DNA of 64,000 nt from CAVQZA01 sp963718355 (GTDB taxonomy: Bacteria > Actinomycetota > Thermoleophilia > Gaiellales > Gaiellaceae), in the NCBI GenBank assembly GCA_963718355.1, contig CAVQZA010000019.1, positions 1 to 64,000 on the forward strand. Direction: 5' to 3'. This document shows positions 40,084 through 48,067 of the stretch, piece after piece (position 1 is the stretch's first letter; every line of letters begins with the position of its first letter). The notes beneath the pieces were generated by a model. That model did no database searches. It saw nothing but the letters and a program-made list of their open reading frames with translations, and had not been told where the DNA came from. The translations under genes and the position numbers were made by a program.

Positions 40084-41135
40084 TACGCGGCGGGCGTCGG
40101 CCGCGAGCGGATCGTGCCGGCGCGCTCCCGCAGCGGGCCGCCGGGGCGCTCGGCGCGGGCGGCCATGATCTCGGTGAGGATCGAGACGGCGGTCTCGGCG
40201 GGCGACTCGGCGCCTAGATCGAGCCCGCAGGGGCCGTGCAGCCGCTCGAGCGCCACGGCCGAGACGCCGGCCTCGAGCAGCCGCTCCCGCCGGGAAGCCT
40301 GCGCGACGCGCGAGCCGAGCGCGCCGATGTAGAACGCATCGCTCGCGAGCGCGCCGGCGAGAGCCGGGACGTCGAAGCGCTCCTCGTGGGTGAGCACCAC
40401 GACCGCGTCGTCCGGGTCCGGCTTCAGCTCCGGCAGCGCCTCGTCGGGCCAGCCGATCACGATGTCGTCGGCGCTCGGCAGCCGCTCCGGGGTCGCGAAC
40501 CGCGCGCGTGCATCGATCACGACGGTGCGCCAGCCGAGCAGCTTGGCAGCGGCACAGAGCGACTCGGCGGTGTCGATCGCGCCGAAGGCGAGGATGCGCG
40601 GCGCCGGCCCGTACACCTCGGCGAACACGCGCTCGCCGTCGTCGAGGTCGAGCACCTTGCTCTTGCCGCCGAAGAGTCCGTCCGCGAGCGGCGCAAGGGT
40701 CGCGTCGCCGAGCGTCTCACCGCCGTCGATCACCAGCGCCTCGGCACCGATGCGAGGGCCTTCGATGACGGTGAGGTACACGGCGCGCTCACTCCGCTCC
40801 GCGGCTTCGAGGACTCGCTCGACGAGCGGAGACTCTTCGACGAAGACGTCGATCTCCCCGCCGCAGGACAGGCCGACCGTCGCCGCGAGCTCGTCGCTGA
40901 TGCCGTAGGTGAGCAGGCGCGGCTCGAGGCTCGCGAGCACCTCGTTCGCCTCGCCGAACACGTCCGTCTCGACGCAGCCGCCTGACACGGAGCCGGCAAG
41001 CTCGCCGCTCTCGGAGACGAGGAGCTTCGAGCCGACGGGGCGGGGCGCGGAACGGCGGGCGCCGACGACGGTCGCGACTGCGAAACGCTCGCCGCGGGCG
41101 CGCCAGCGTGCGATGTCGGCGGCGAGCTCCTTCAC
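40083..41135 (-). CDS. xdhC: XdhC-family molybdenum hydroxylase maturation factor
   Basis: Chaperone that binds and sulfurates the molybdenum cofactor and inserts it into xanthine-dehydrogenase-family enzymes. The 350-residue protein has the XdhC/CoxI N-terminal domain (AVATVVGARRSAPRPVGSKLLV, then GSVSGGCVETDV and LSCGGEIDVFVE) and a C-terminal Rossmann domain (ILAFGAIDTAESLC, FYIGALGSR, and HGPCGLDLGAESPAETAVSI). GTG 41135 is chosen because sequence before it has no family similarity. It is the expected partner of the hydroxylase at 15-19 kb, which ties the two ends of the cluster together. Confidence 0.92.
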   Translation of the reverse strand: MKELAADIARWRARGERFAVATVVGARRSAPRPVGSKLLVSESGELAGSVSGGCVETDVFGEANEVLASLEPRLLTYGISDELAATVGLSCGGEIDVFVEESPLVERVLEAAERSERAVYLTVIEGPRIGAEALVIDGGETLGDATLAPLADGLFGGKSKVLDLDDGERVFAEVYGPAPRILAFGAIDTAESLCAAAKLLGWRTVVIDARARFATPERLPSADDIVIGWPDEALPELKPDPDDAVVVLTHEERFDVPALAGALASDAFYIGALGSRVAQASRRERLLEAGVSAVALERLHGPCGLDLGAESPAETAVSILTEIMAARAERPGGPLRERAGTIRSRPTPAA

Positions 41136-41157
41136 GCGGTCATCGTATCTCCGAGGT

Positions 41158-41331
41158 CTACGAGTGCGTGTGGCCGCAGCCGCAGATGCTCTGTCCGAGC
41201 CGGCGCCGCTCGAGCGGCAACCCGCAGCGGGCGCACGACGGCGACAGCACCTTGGCACTCACGAGCAGCGACTGGGCGACGGTCGCGAAGACGACGAGAT
41301 AAGGAAGGACGAGCCAGCCGGGCAGCAACAT
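41158..41331 (-). CDS. Tiny membrane-anchored zinc-ribbon protein (57 aa)
   Basis: A 57-residue open frame starting at ATG 41331 and ending in TAG. One hydrophobic segment covers residues 1-27 (LPGWLVLPYLVVFATVAQSL). It is followed by two cysteine pairs, CARCG and CGCGH, which would form a small rubredoxin-like zinc ribbon on one side of the membrane. It lies between xdhC and the cupredoxin-domain gene on the same strand, with 22 nt and 32 nt gaps. The family is not recognised; the cysteine spacing and host-like codon use make it likely real. Confidence 0.6.
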   Translation of the reverse strand: MLLPGWLVLPYLVVFATVAQSLLVSAKVLSPSCARCGLPLERRRLGQSICGCGHTHS

Positions 41332-41363
41332 GCTGCCTCTATCGGCCGTCCGGGCGAAAGGAT

Positions 41364-42626
41364 TTAGCCCTTCCGGACGACGATCGTCTGCGTCATCCGC
41401 GCGGGGTGGAGCGAGCAGTAGAAGTTGTACGTCCCGGCGCGCGTGAAGCGGAAGCTGAACGAGCCCGACCGCATCGAGGGCGAGGCGATTCCTTCCGGCC
41501 CCGTCGCGAGGGTCACGTCGTGCTCCACGGTGCCCACGAAGCGCCAGCGGAACGTCTGCCCGATGCGGAGCAGGACGCGCTGCGCACCGAAGCGGTAGTC
41601 GCCGACCGTCGTGCTCGTGATGTTCTTCGCGACCGGGCCGCTCGGACGGCGGAGCAGCGTCAGCGGCATCGATGCGGTGGGCGGGCCCGGCGAGCCGAGG
41701 TCGATCTGAAGCGGCGGCTCGGGCGAGCAGCCGTCGCCGACGGCGCCCGGCGCGAAGTACAGGATCATGATTCCCATCACGCGCATGTGCGGAATGCTGT
41801 CGTCGTACACCGCGGTCAGCCGCAACGTCTCACCGGCGGCCACGGGGATCCCGGTCGGCGTCTCGAAGCGCGACATGTGGGTAGGGCCGGGCTCGTGCAT
41901 CATCGGCATCGGCATCACGCCGCCCCAGGTCGGCAGCGACTGGAAGAGCCGCTGCGAGCAGGTCGTGTTGGTGAGGTCGAGCCGGACGCCGCCTCCGTGC
42001 AGATGGCCGCCGCCGGCGACGATGCGGCCGCTGACCGGGAGGCGGAAGTCCATCGACCGCGTGTAGGTAGAGCCCTTGCCGCCGGTCCCGGGCACCGTGA
42101 AGATCGGGTCGCCCTGGCAGTTGTGGACGTCCATCCAGATCGGCCGCACCGCCGTCAGCGGCTGGCCCGTGACGTAGCTCACCGTGTAGCGCACGGAGAC
42201 CGACTCGGGCCGGTTGTGGTGGTTCATCAGCATGTAGACGAGCCCCCAGAGGTCGGTGCCGGCGTTCGGGTAGCCGTAGCCGGGCGGCAGGGCCATCACC
42301 ATCCGCTCCTCGCCCTCGGCGTAGAACCGCTCGGCGATCGAGCCGGGGCACGTGTAATCGGGAGCGCGTAGCTTGGCGAAGACGACGTGGTGCAGCATCA
42401 CATCGAGCGGCGAGACGGCCTTGCCCGCGCTGTCGACCAGGTCGGCTTTCATCCCGACGACGTAGCCGTCGACCTGAGGATGGGGAACGAGCTGGTAGCT
42501 CGTCGCGACCCCGTAGGCGGACACCGCGATCGGCGCGGACTGGAGCACGATCGTCTGCGTGGCGGCGTGCGCACCTGCCGGAAATACAAACAGCGCGAGC
42601 ACGGCGAGGAGCGCGAGCCGGTGCAT
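41364..42626 (-). CDS. Secreted PHM-like copper monooxygenase-type protein with C-terminal cupredoxin domain
   Basis: Exported 420-residue protein with a signal peptide (residues 1-21, ending GAHAA). The first 300 residues look like a copper type II ascorbate-dependent monooxygenase (PHM/DBM) fold: LHHVVFAK, NHHNRPESV, GGGHLHGGG and IPHMRVMG supply histidine/methionine ligands. The last 110 residues are a plastocyanin-like domain with ligands His in GTVEHDVTL and the Cys-His-Met set in NFYCSLHPARM. Oxidative or electron-transfer function is inferred. A start upstream of ATG 42626 would run into the divergent gene, so it is rejected. Confidence 0.75.
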   Translation of the reverse strand: MHRLALLAVLALFVFPAGAHAATQTIVLQSAPIAVSAYGVATSYQLVPHPQVDGYVVGMKADLVDSAGKAVSPLDVMLHHVVFAKLRAPDYTCPGSIAERFYAEGEERMVMALPPGYGYPNAGTDLWGLVYMLMNHHNRPESVSVRYTVSYVTGQPLTAVRPIWMDVHNCQGDPIFTVPGTGGKGSTYTRSMDFRLPVSGRIVAGGGHLHGGGVRLDLTNTTCSQRLFQSLPTWGGVMPMPMMHEPGPTHMSRFETPTGIPVAAGETLRLTAVYDDSIPHMRVMGIMILYFAPGAVGDGCSPEPPLQIDLGSPGPPTASMPLTLLRRPSGPVAKNITSTTVGDYRFGAQRVLLRIGQTFRWRFVGTVEHDVTLATGPEGIASPSMRSGSFSFRFTRAGTYNFYCSLHPARMTQTIVVRKG

Positions 42627-42648
42627 GTCCGGAACTATAGGCGCCGCT

Positions 42649-42891
42649 ATGCTCTGCCCTGTGAGCTGGCTGTTCGCGATCCTGCTCGTGCTTGCGCTGT
42701 GCCTGGTCACCGCAGCCGAGTGGCCGCGCCTACAGCAGCGTTTCGGTGCCGAGGCGCGTCGCCGGAAGGAGCGCGCCCGCCGCAAGGCGAGCCTCAAGCT
42801 CCTGAAGAGCGAGACCGACGACTTCGCGGCCAGCGTCGAGCGCGATCTCGAGGCCCTGCCGACGCTCGACCACGATCACGACCGTCCCTAA
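42649..42891 (+). CDS. Small single-pass membrane protein (80 aa)
   Basis: One N-terminal membrane span (VSWLFAILLVLALCLVTAA) is followed by a basic, helical cytoplasmic tail (RRRKERARRKASLKLLKSE) and an acidic His/Asp C-terminus. Two starts are possible: ATG 42649 or GTG 42661, the latter giving 76 residues and a cleaner span. It diverges from the cupredoxin gene and its stop overlaps the convergent subtilase stop by 4 nt. Function is unknown. Confidence 0.6.
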   Translation: MLCPVSWLFAILLVLALCLVTAAEWPRLQQRFGAEARRRKERARRKASLKLLKSETDDFAASVERDLEALPTLDHDHDRP

Positions 42892-45377
42892 GTAACGCGG
42901 AACGTCGCGCTAAAGGTCGTCGTGTTCGGGAGGATCCGAGGCACGTCCTCCATGTTCTTCGTCTCCTGCACGTCCGAGGCGACGAGCGTCACCTTGTGCG
43001 CGCCCCGGGCCAGGCCCTTCACCGCGATCACCGCCTTGCCGGCGGCGAAGCGCACCGCCCGCGGTTTGCCGTCGATCGTTGCGTGAAGGCTGCCGGGATC
43101 GACGCCGGAGCCCGCGTCGGTGACCGACAGTCTCAGCCCGGTCGCCGTGGTCGCGGTGCGCGAGACGAAACTCACGGCCGGCGGCGTGCGGTCGTCGACC
43201 CAGTAGCGGAACGAGAAGGCGCCGGGGCGAGCGCCGGTCGGCGTGTCGAAGACCACGTCGTAGTCGCCGGTTTCGGGCAGCACGACGGCGGAGACAGGCT
43301 CGAGCATCCCGAAGGTCGTCTGGTACGGATCGAGCGCAAAGGGCAGCGCCGTGTAGCCGGCGAGGTGGTTTTCGTCACCCGCGTAGACGATTCTCGGCGT
43401 CACGGTGACCCCGGCTGCGTGCGTCAGCACCGCGACTCCGAAGTTCGCCCACGCAGCGCTGCTGTGGACGCGGAACACCTGCTCCGGCCCGCCGAGCGCG
43501 GTCTTGATGCCGATGGAGCTCGGGTCCGACGGGTAGCGGTAGCTCGAGACGAGCGAGGCCTTGCCCGCGGTGTTGCCCTTGTAGACGCCCGCCCGTGCCA
43601 GCGGCGTGCTCGGCTCGGTGCCGAGCTTCGGCGCGGTGACGCGGAACCAGTACGGGATGCGGCGGCTGTCGGTGCCGTGAGTGAGGACGACGAAGCCGGT
43701 CAGATCGGCCTCGGCCGCCGAGGCGCCGATCACGGCCGAGATGGCGAGCTGGCCCGGCACCGTGACCGTGGCCGGGACGGTGACTGCGACACCCGGCTCC
43801 GGGTCCTGCTCTGCGACCGATGCAGTCCAGGCGCCGGCGCCGCCGCCGGCATCTGTGAGCGTGACCGAGCGCGTCGTGGTCGTCGAACGGTGCACGAGCC
43901 CGAACGAAACGGTGGTCGGCGCGTCGAAGATCAGCGGATTGTTCGCGCGCGGGATGTTGATCAGGCCGCCGCCTTCGCGCATCGTCGGCGCCTCACGCGT
44001 CCGCGTCGTGTCGGAATAGGCGGGGTCGCCGGTGAGGACGAGCGCCGACTTCACCTGCGCGGGCGTCCACCCAGGGTGTTGCTGGAGCAGCAGCGCCGAG
44101 GCGCCGGCGACCATCGGCGTCGCCATGCTCGTGCCGCTGAACGTGGCCCAGAACCCCTCGCGGGCCGGCACTGACGAGAGCACGTTCACGCCCGGGGCGC
44201 TCACCTCGGGCTTGAGCTGGAGCGAGATCGGCGTCGGGCCGCCCGACGAGAAGTCGGCGATCACGTCGGCAGGCGCGCCGCGGCCGTTCGTGACGGCGGC
44301 GACCGCGATCGCGGCGGGAGCAGTGGCCGGTGAGCCGACGGAACCCGGCCCGAGATCGCTGAAGTCGTTGCCGGCCGCGATCACCGGAACGACGCCCGCG
44401 GCGGCCGCAGCGTCGATCGCATCGACGACGAGGTCGCGGCTCGGCGTCACCTCGGGCTCGCCGAGCGAAAGGTTGATCACGTTCATGCCGTCACTCACAG
44501 CCGCCTCGATCGCCGCGGCGATCTCCGGCGAGTTGCCGTCGAGCCCGAAGCCGGGGGTCGGCACGGTGAGCGCTTTGTAGTTGCCGATGTAGGCCTTCGG
44601 CGCCACGCCTGAGACCGTGACCGTCTTGCTTTCCGCCGTGCCGTTGTTCCCGGCCGCGATCCCGGCGACGTGCGTCGCGTGCTCGGAGTTCACCGGGTCG
44701 AACGGCAGGCCCGCGTACTTCCACGTCGTCGTCGGCGGGGCGAACGCGCGCGCGACGATCACCTTCGCGGTCGTGTACGCCGTGTTCCCCTTCGGATAGC
44801 CCGCGGGCATCGTGTAGCCGGCCGGGTTGAAGAACGGGTGCGTCTGGTCGACGCCCTCGTCGATGATCCCGATCTTGAGCCCCTGGCCCGCGGTCGCCAG
44901 GTCGGGGCCCCACATCGCGGGCGCGCCGATCAGCTCCGGGCTGCGGTCGAGGAGGGAGTGGTAGGTGACGCTCGGGTAGACCTCGGCTACGCCGGGAATC
45001 GAGGCGAGCAGGCCTGCCTCGGCGCGCGGCACGACGACGGCCATCCCGTCGATGAGCACGCTGTAGTGCCAACGAACCGACGCGTCGGGAATCGTGCGGA
45101 CGATGCGGCTCTGGAGGGAGCGCTGCGCGGTCGCGAGCGTGCGCAGGTACGAGACGCTCGCGGGCGCGCGGACGTCGAGGTGGTGGCGGTGCATGGTCGC
45201 CGCGGCGAGGCTGCGGCTCGCCTGGGTCGCACGCACGAGCGACGGTGGGGCGAGCCGGACGACGAGCTCGACCGTCCCACTGCGCGCCGGAGCGGGCGTC
45301 CTCGCGGCGGCGGTCGTCCCGAGCACGAGCGCCAGCGCGGCGACGAGAAGGATCAGGCGGCGCATCAAGTGGTGCAT
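42888..45377 (-). CDS. Secreted S8-family subtilisin-like serine protease
   Basis: Exported 829-residue protease. The signal peptide covers residues 1-25. An inhibitor-I9-like propeptide region reaches about 140, and the catalytic triad is D173 (GIIDEGVD), H236 (EHATHVAGIAAG) and S417 (FSGTSMATPM), with oxyanion Asn337 in AAGNDFS. A PA insertion lies between the histidine and serine. The C-terminal 350 residues form fibronectin/Ig-like beta domains and a final cell-surface-type module. The ASP motif reads DEG, where DTG or DSG is usual. Its promoter region faces a 300-bp inverted-repeat element. Confidence 0.93.
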   Translation of the reverse strand: MHHLMRRLILLVAALALVLGTTAAARTPAPARSGTVELVVRLAPPSLVRATQASRSLAAATMHRHHLDVRAPASVSYLRTLATAQRSLQSRIVRTIPDASVRWHYSVLIDGMAVVVPRAEAGLLASIPGVAEVYPSVTYHSLLDRSPELIGAPAMWGPDLATAGQGLKIGIIDEGVDQTHPFFNPAGYTMPAGYPKGNTAYTTAKVIVARAFAPPTTTWKYAGLPFDPVNSEHATHVAGIAAGNNGTAESKTVTVSGVAPKAYIGNYKALTVPTPGFGLDGNSPEIAAAIEAAVSDGMNVINLSLGEPEVTPSRDLVVDAIDAAAAAGVVPVIAAGNDFSDLGPGSVGSPATAPAAIAVAAVTNGRGAPADVIADFSSGGPTPISLQLKPEVSAPGVNVLSSVPAREGFWATFSGTSMATPMVAGASALLLQQHPGWTPAQVKSALVLTGDPAYSDTTRTREAPTMREGGGLINIPRANNPLIFDAPTTVSFGLVHRSTTTTRSVTLTDAGGGAGAWTASVAEQDPEPGVAVTVPATVTVPGQLAISAVIGASAAEADLTGFVVLTHGTDSRRIPYWFRVTAPKLGTEPSTPLARAGVYKGNTAGKASLVSSYRYPSDPSSIGIKTALGGPEQVFRVHSSAAWANFGVAVLTHAAGVTVTPRIVYAGDENHLAGYTALPFALDPYQTTFGMLEPVSAVVLPETGDYDVVFDTPTGARPGAFSFRYWVDDRTPPAVSFVSRTATTATGLRLSVTDAGSGVDPGSLHATIDGKPRAVRFAAGKAVIAVKGLARGAHKVTLVASDVQETKNMEDVPRILPNTTTFSATFRVT

Positions 45378-45420
45378 GTTACGTAGGACGAACAGTGCGC
45401 GGTCTTGTTTCCGACGGGCG

Positions 45421-45720
45421 CAAGAATGAAGGGAGGCGCCCCAAAGCCACTAGCAGGACCGGGGACGCCTCCCTATGCGGCGGTAGTCGGCTGGCGAGCA
45501 AACCTCCCGCTTGTAAACGTTATGGGCGGAATATTCTGCACAGGCTTCCCCCAAATGGGGGGAAACGGCCACATCGGGACCCGGATGGGGGGCGGCTGTC
45601 CGGGCTGTTGGTGCGATAGCCCTCAGTGAGCGGATGGTTTGCTCGCCAGCCGACTACCGCGGCACAGGGAGGCGTCCCCCGGCCAACTGGTGGCATGGTG
45701 GGGCGCCTCCCTCAGTCTTG
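45421..45720. repeat. 300-bp inverted-repeat element with nested hairpins (MITE-like or structured RNA)
   Basis: Two 84-85-nt arms, 45421-45504 and 45636-45720, are near-perfect inverted copies. They share an exact 25-bp inner block (45480-45504 with 45636-45660). Each arm also folds on itself: GGGAGGCGCCCC pairs with GGGGACGCCTCCC around an 18-20-nt loop that differs between arms. The 131-nt centre holds a TTCCCCC/GGGGGGAA hairpin. No convincing ORF or target-site duplication is visible. It fills the gap between the subtilase and the next gene, where 45378-45420 and 45721-45729 hold nothing else. Confidence 0.85.
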
Positions 45721-45729
45721 CACCGCAGC

Positions 45730-46125
45730 TCAGACCAGCCAGACGAGCTCTGGCTGCTTGTGATGCGACTCGATCGTCACGCGCCCTTCTCTCGTCAAAC
45801 GCGTCGCCGCGAGCACGACGAGGCGAACCTCGAGGTGACTGGCCACCGACAGCTGCACGTGACTCTGGGGGTTGCGTCCCGCGCGTAGGGCGGAAACGAC
45901 GGCGTCGCAGGCGCCGGCAAGCTGTGCCTCGGTGAAGGTGCTCGGGAGGTTCTCTCGCCTATGGGTTCGGAGCTCGCCTTCGGTGCTGCGAATGTCTGCC
46001 TCGAGCTTCTGAAGCTCGTCGTGACTTCGTTGGTGGTCGCGCTGGCCCTGCGCGAGTCGTGACTTGAGGCGTTCGAGCTCGCTCAGGAGTTGCGACTCGA
46101 CGTCGATCGGTGTCGTTCCTTTCAT
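45730..46125 (-). CDS. Hypothetical coiled-coil protein (131 aa)
   Basis: Residues 8-60 form a long amphipathic helix (LLSELERLKSRLAQGQRDHQ) with heptad-like Leu and high charge, so a coiled coil is likely. The C-terminal half alternates short helices and strands (VVSALRAGRNPQSHVQL, VRLVVLAATRLTREGRVTI) a little like a winged-helix fragment. No family is recognised. It is flanked by the inverted-repeat element and a gene-free stretch (46126-46340) in front of tRNA-Leu. Confidence 0.55.
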   Translation of the reverse strand: MKGTTPIDVESQLLSELERLKSRLAQGQRDHQRSHDELQKLEADIRSTEGELRTHRRENLPSTFTEAQLAGACDAVVSALRAGRNPQSHVQLSVASHLEVRLVVLAATRLTREGRVTIESHHKQPELVWLV

Positions 46126-46340
46126 TGGGCGCGCGACCTTTCTCTCAGCGCTCGAGTTCGACGCATAGGCGTGCGGGCAGGCGGCTCAGTCGGCCCTGAT
46201 GGTCTTTCCTCCCGTGATCGTTCTGGGAAGAAGTAGAAAGGGCTGGCGCGGCATCGAGCTCAGTTCGCCCGACGGCTTACAAGCCAGTCGGCTCAGCTTA
46301 CCCGCGCAGAGGGTCCTGACGTCGAAGCCGGTTCCAGCGA

Positions 46341-46424
46341 TGCGGATGAGAGGACTTGAACCTCCACGGGGTTTCCCCCACACGGACCTGAACCGTGCGC
46401 GTCTACCAATTCCGCCACATCCGC
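46341..46424 (-). tRNA. tRNA-Leu (anticodon CAG)
   Basis: On the minus strand the 84-nt gene reads GCGGATGTGGCGGAATTGG at its 5' end. The acceptor arms GCGGATG and CATCCGC pair apart from one position, the anticodon loop contains CAG, a class-II variable arm (GTGGGGGAAACCCC region) is present, and the T arm is GGTTCAAGTCC. The discriminator is A and no CCA is encoded. Confidence 0.94.
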
Positions 46425-46455
46425 GCGGAGCGACAGTTTAGCGAGGGCGCTTCGG

Positions 46456-46644
46456 TCAGGCTGCTTCGTCGAGGGCGCCGACCTGCGCCGTTCGCGCCAG
46501 CTCTGCGCGGACGCGGGCGATCTCTGCGTCGTGGCGCGAGAGCTCCGTTTCGGAGGCGCTGCGCTGCTCGAGGATCGCGCGGACGAACACGAGGCCGCGG
46601 AGGTGGAGCAGCAGTTCGTCGATGTGGCGTTCTCGGGTGGTCAT
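46456..46644 (-). CDS. Small helical protein (62 aa)
   Basis: An all-helical 62-residue protein, MTTRERHIDELLLHLRGLVF then a basic/acidic second helix with AEIARVRAELAR. The ATG at 46644 has a good AAGGAGAACGG ribosome-binding site just upstream, which fixes the start. It lies 85 nt after the histidine kinase stop on the same strand, so it may be the last gene of that operon. Function is unknown. Confidence 0.6.
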   Translation of the reverse strand: MTTRERHIDELLLHLRGLVFVRAILEQRSASETELSRHDAEIARVRAELARTAQVGALDEAA

Positions 46645-46729
46645 TCCGTTCTCCTTCCGTCGTTGCTCCCACTCTCGCGGGCGCACATGAAGAGGAGGTG
46701 AGGTGACGGTAAGAGGTCGCTAAGAGTCG

Positions 46730-48067
46730 TCAGGCGGTCGGAAGCGCGATCACAAAACGCCCGCCGCCGTCGCCGCCCGTCTCGACGTCGACGTCGCCCG
46801 ACGCGCTTCGCGCCAGCCGCCTTGCCAGCGCCAGCCCGAGGCCGGCGCCGTCGGCCGTCGCGCCCGAGCTGCCGCGGACGCCGGGCTCGAAGATCCGCTC
46901 GCGCTCGGCCTGAGCGACTCCGGGCCCGTCGTCCTCGACGACGTACAACACGCGGCTCGCGTCGCGGCTCACCGTGACACGGACGTTGCCCTTCCCGTAG
47001 CGGCAGGCGTTCTCCACCACGGGCTGGAGGATGCGCTCGGCGAGCTGGCCGTCGACGCCTATCCGGAGCGGTGCCGGCGGCTGCTCCGCGGCGAGGTCGA
47101 CATCCCGTTGCGCCGCGAGCGCCGCGCAGGCCTCCACGGCTTCGGTCGCGACTGCGTAGGCGTCGGCTGTACCCCGCGCCGCTCCGCTCTCCTGGCGCGC
47201 CGCCGCAACGAGCGCCTCGACCGTCCGTGCGAGCTGCTGGGCGTCGCGATGGACGTCGGTGAGCGTCTCGCGATACTCCTCCGGCTGTCGCTCCCGTCGC
47301 AGCGCGAGCTCCGTCTCCGCGAGGACGCGCGACAGCGGCAGCCGGAGCTCGTGCGAGAGCTCTGCCGAGAAGCGTTGCTCGCGCCGCAGGCTTGCGGCGA
47401 GGCGGTCGAGGAGACCGTCGAGCGTAGCCGCGAGTTGCGTGAGCTCGTCGTAGGGCGGTCCGGCGCCGAAGCGATGGTCGATGTCGGTCTCGCTCCAGGC
47501 GGACGCCTGGGCGGTCATCGTCGATACCGGCCGCAGCGCCGAGGCGAGCAGCCAACGAGCCGCGAGCGCCACGACCCCCAGCAGGAGGACGCCGAGCCCG
47601 AGCGAGGCGAGCAGGGCCGTCTCCCGCGTCTGGTCGTATGCCGCGAGCGAGACACCGCCAACGACGGTTCCGACGCGTCGGCCGTTCTGGACCACGGGCT
47701 CCCCAAAGAGGCGCGTATGTGGGTCAGGGACGGTGACGTAGCCGCCCGGGGCCCAGGCGAGTGCGTGCGCCGCCGCATTCAGCGCCGCGTCGGCGCGAGG
47801 CCCCTCGAGGCGGCGGCTTCCCGAGTACACCCATACCGGCGTGTCCGGCGCCGTGCGATCGGGGCTCTCGTTCAGGGCGATCCCGTGCGCCTCGGTTCGC
47901 AGGACGGCGAGCTCGGCCACCGCGCGGCTGTGCGCGACCTGGCCGGCCTCATGCCCGAGCGAGCGCGCGAGAATGAAGTTGAACGCGACCAGCATCAGCG
48001 CGAGCGCGGCGCCGACGGCGAGCATGACCGCGAGAAACAGCCGCGTACGGACGCCGCGAGGTCTCAT
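46730..48067 (-). CDS. Sensor histidine kinase (OmpR-type partner)
   Basis: Membrane histidine kinase of 445 residues. Two membrane spans (about 11-33 and 152-175) enclose a roughly 115-residue sensor domain, followed by HAMP (about 176-228). The phosphorylated histidine is H239 in FSAELSHELRLPLSR, and the ATPase domain has the N box VVENACRYG, DDGPGV and a G2 box GAGLGLALARRL. Its ATG overlaps the response-regulator stop by 4 nt. The signal is unknown. Confidence 0.93.
   Translation of the reverse strand: MRPRGVRTRLFLAVMLAVGAALALMLVAFNFILARSLGHEAGQVAHSRAVAELAVLRTEAHGIALNESPDRTAPDTPVWVYSGSRRLEGPRADAALNAAAHALAWAPGGYVTVPDPHTRLFGEPVVQNGRRVGTVVGGVSLAAYDQTRETALLASLGLGVLLLGVVALAARWLLASALRPVSTMTAQASAWSETDIDHRFGAGPPYDELTQLAATLDGLLDRLAASLRREQRFSAELSHELRLPLSRVLAETELALRRERQPEEYRETLTDVHRDAQQLARTVEALVAAARQESGAARGTADAYAVATEAVEACAALAAQRDVDLAAEQPPAPLRIGVDGQLAERILQPVVENACRYGKGNVRVTVSRDASRVLYVVEDDGPGVAQAERERIFEPGVRGSSGATADGAGLGLALARRLARSASGDVDVETGGDGGGRFVIALPTA

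Noticed and set aside
45405..45629. 74-codon frame in the inverted-repeat element
   Set aside because: It runs through the arm and loop with Gly/Pro-rich composition and no RBS; the inverted-repeat structure explains the sequence better.
45421..45720. Insertion sequence with transposase
   Set aside because: There is no transposase frame and no target-site duplication; at most it is a non-autonomous element.
46199..46441. Plus-strand frame with RMRGLEPPRGFPHTDLNRAR over tRNA-Leu
   Set aside because: It is the antisense of the tRNA-Leu gene, a common misannotation.
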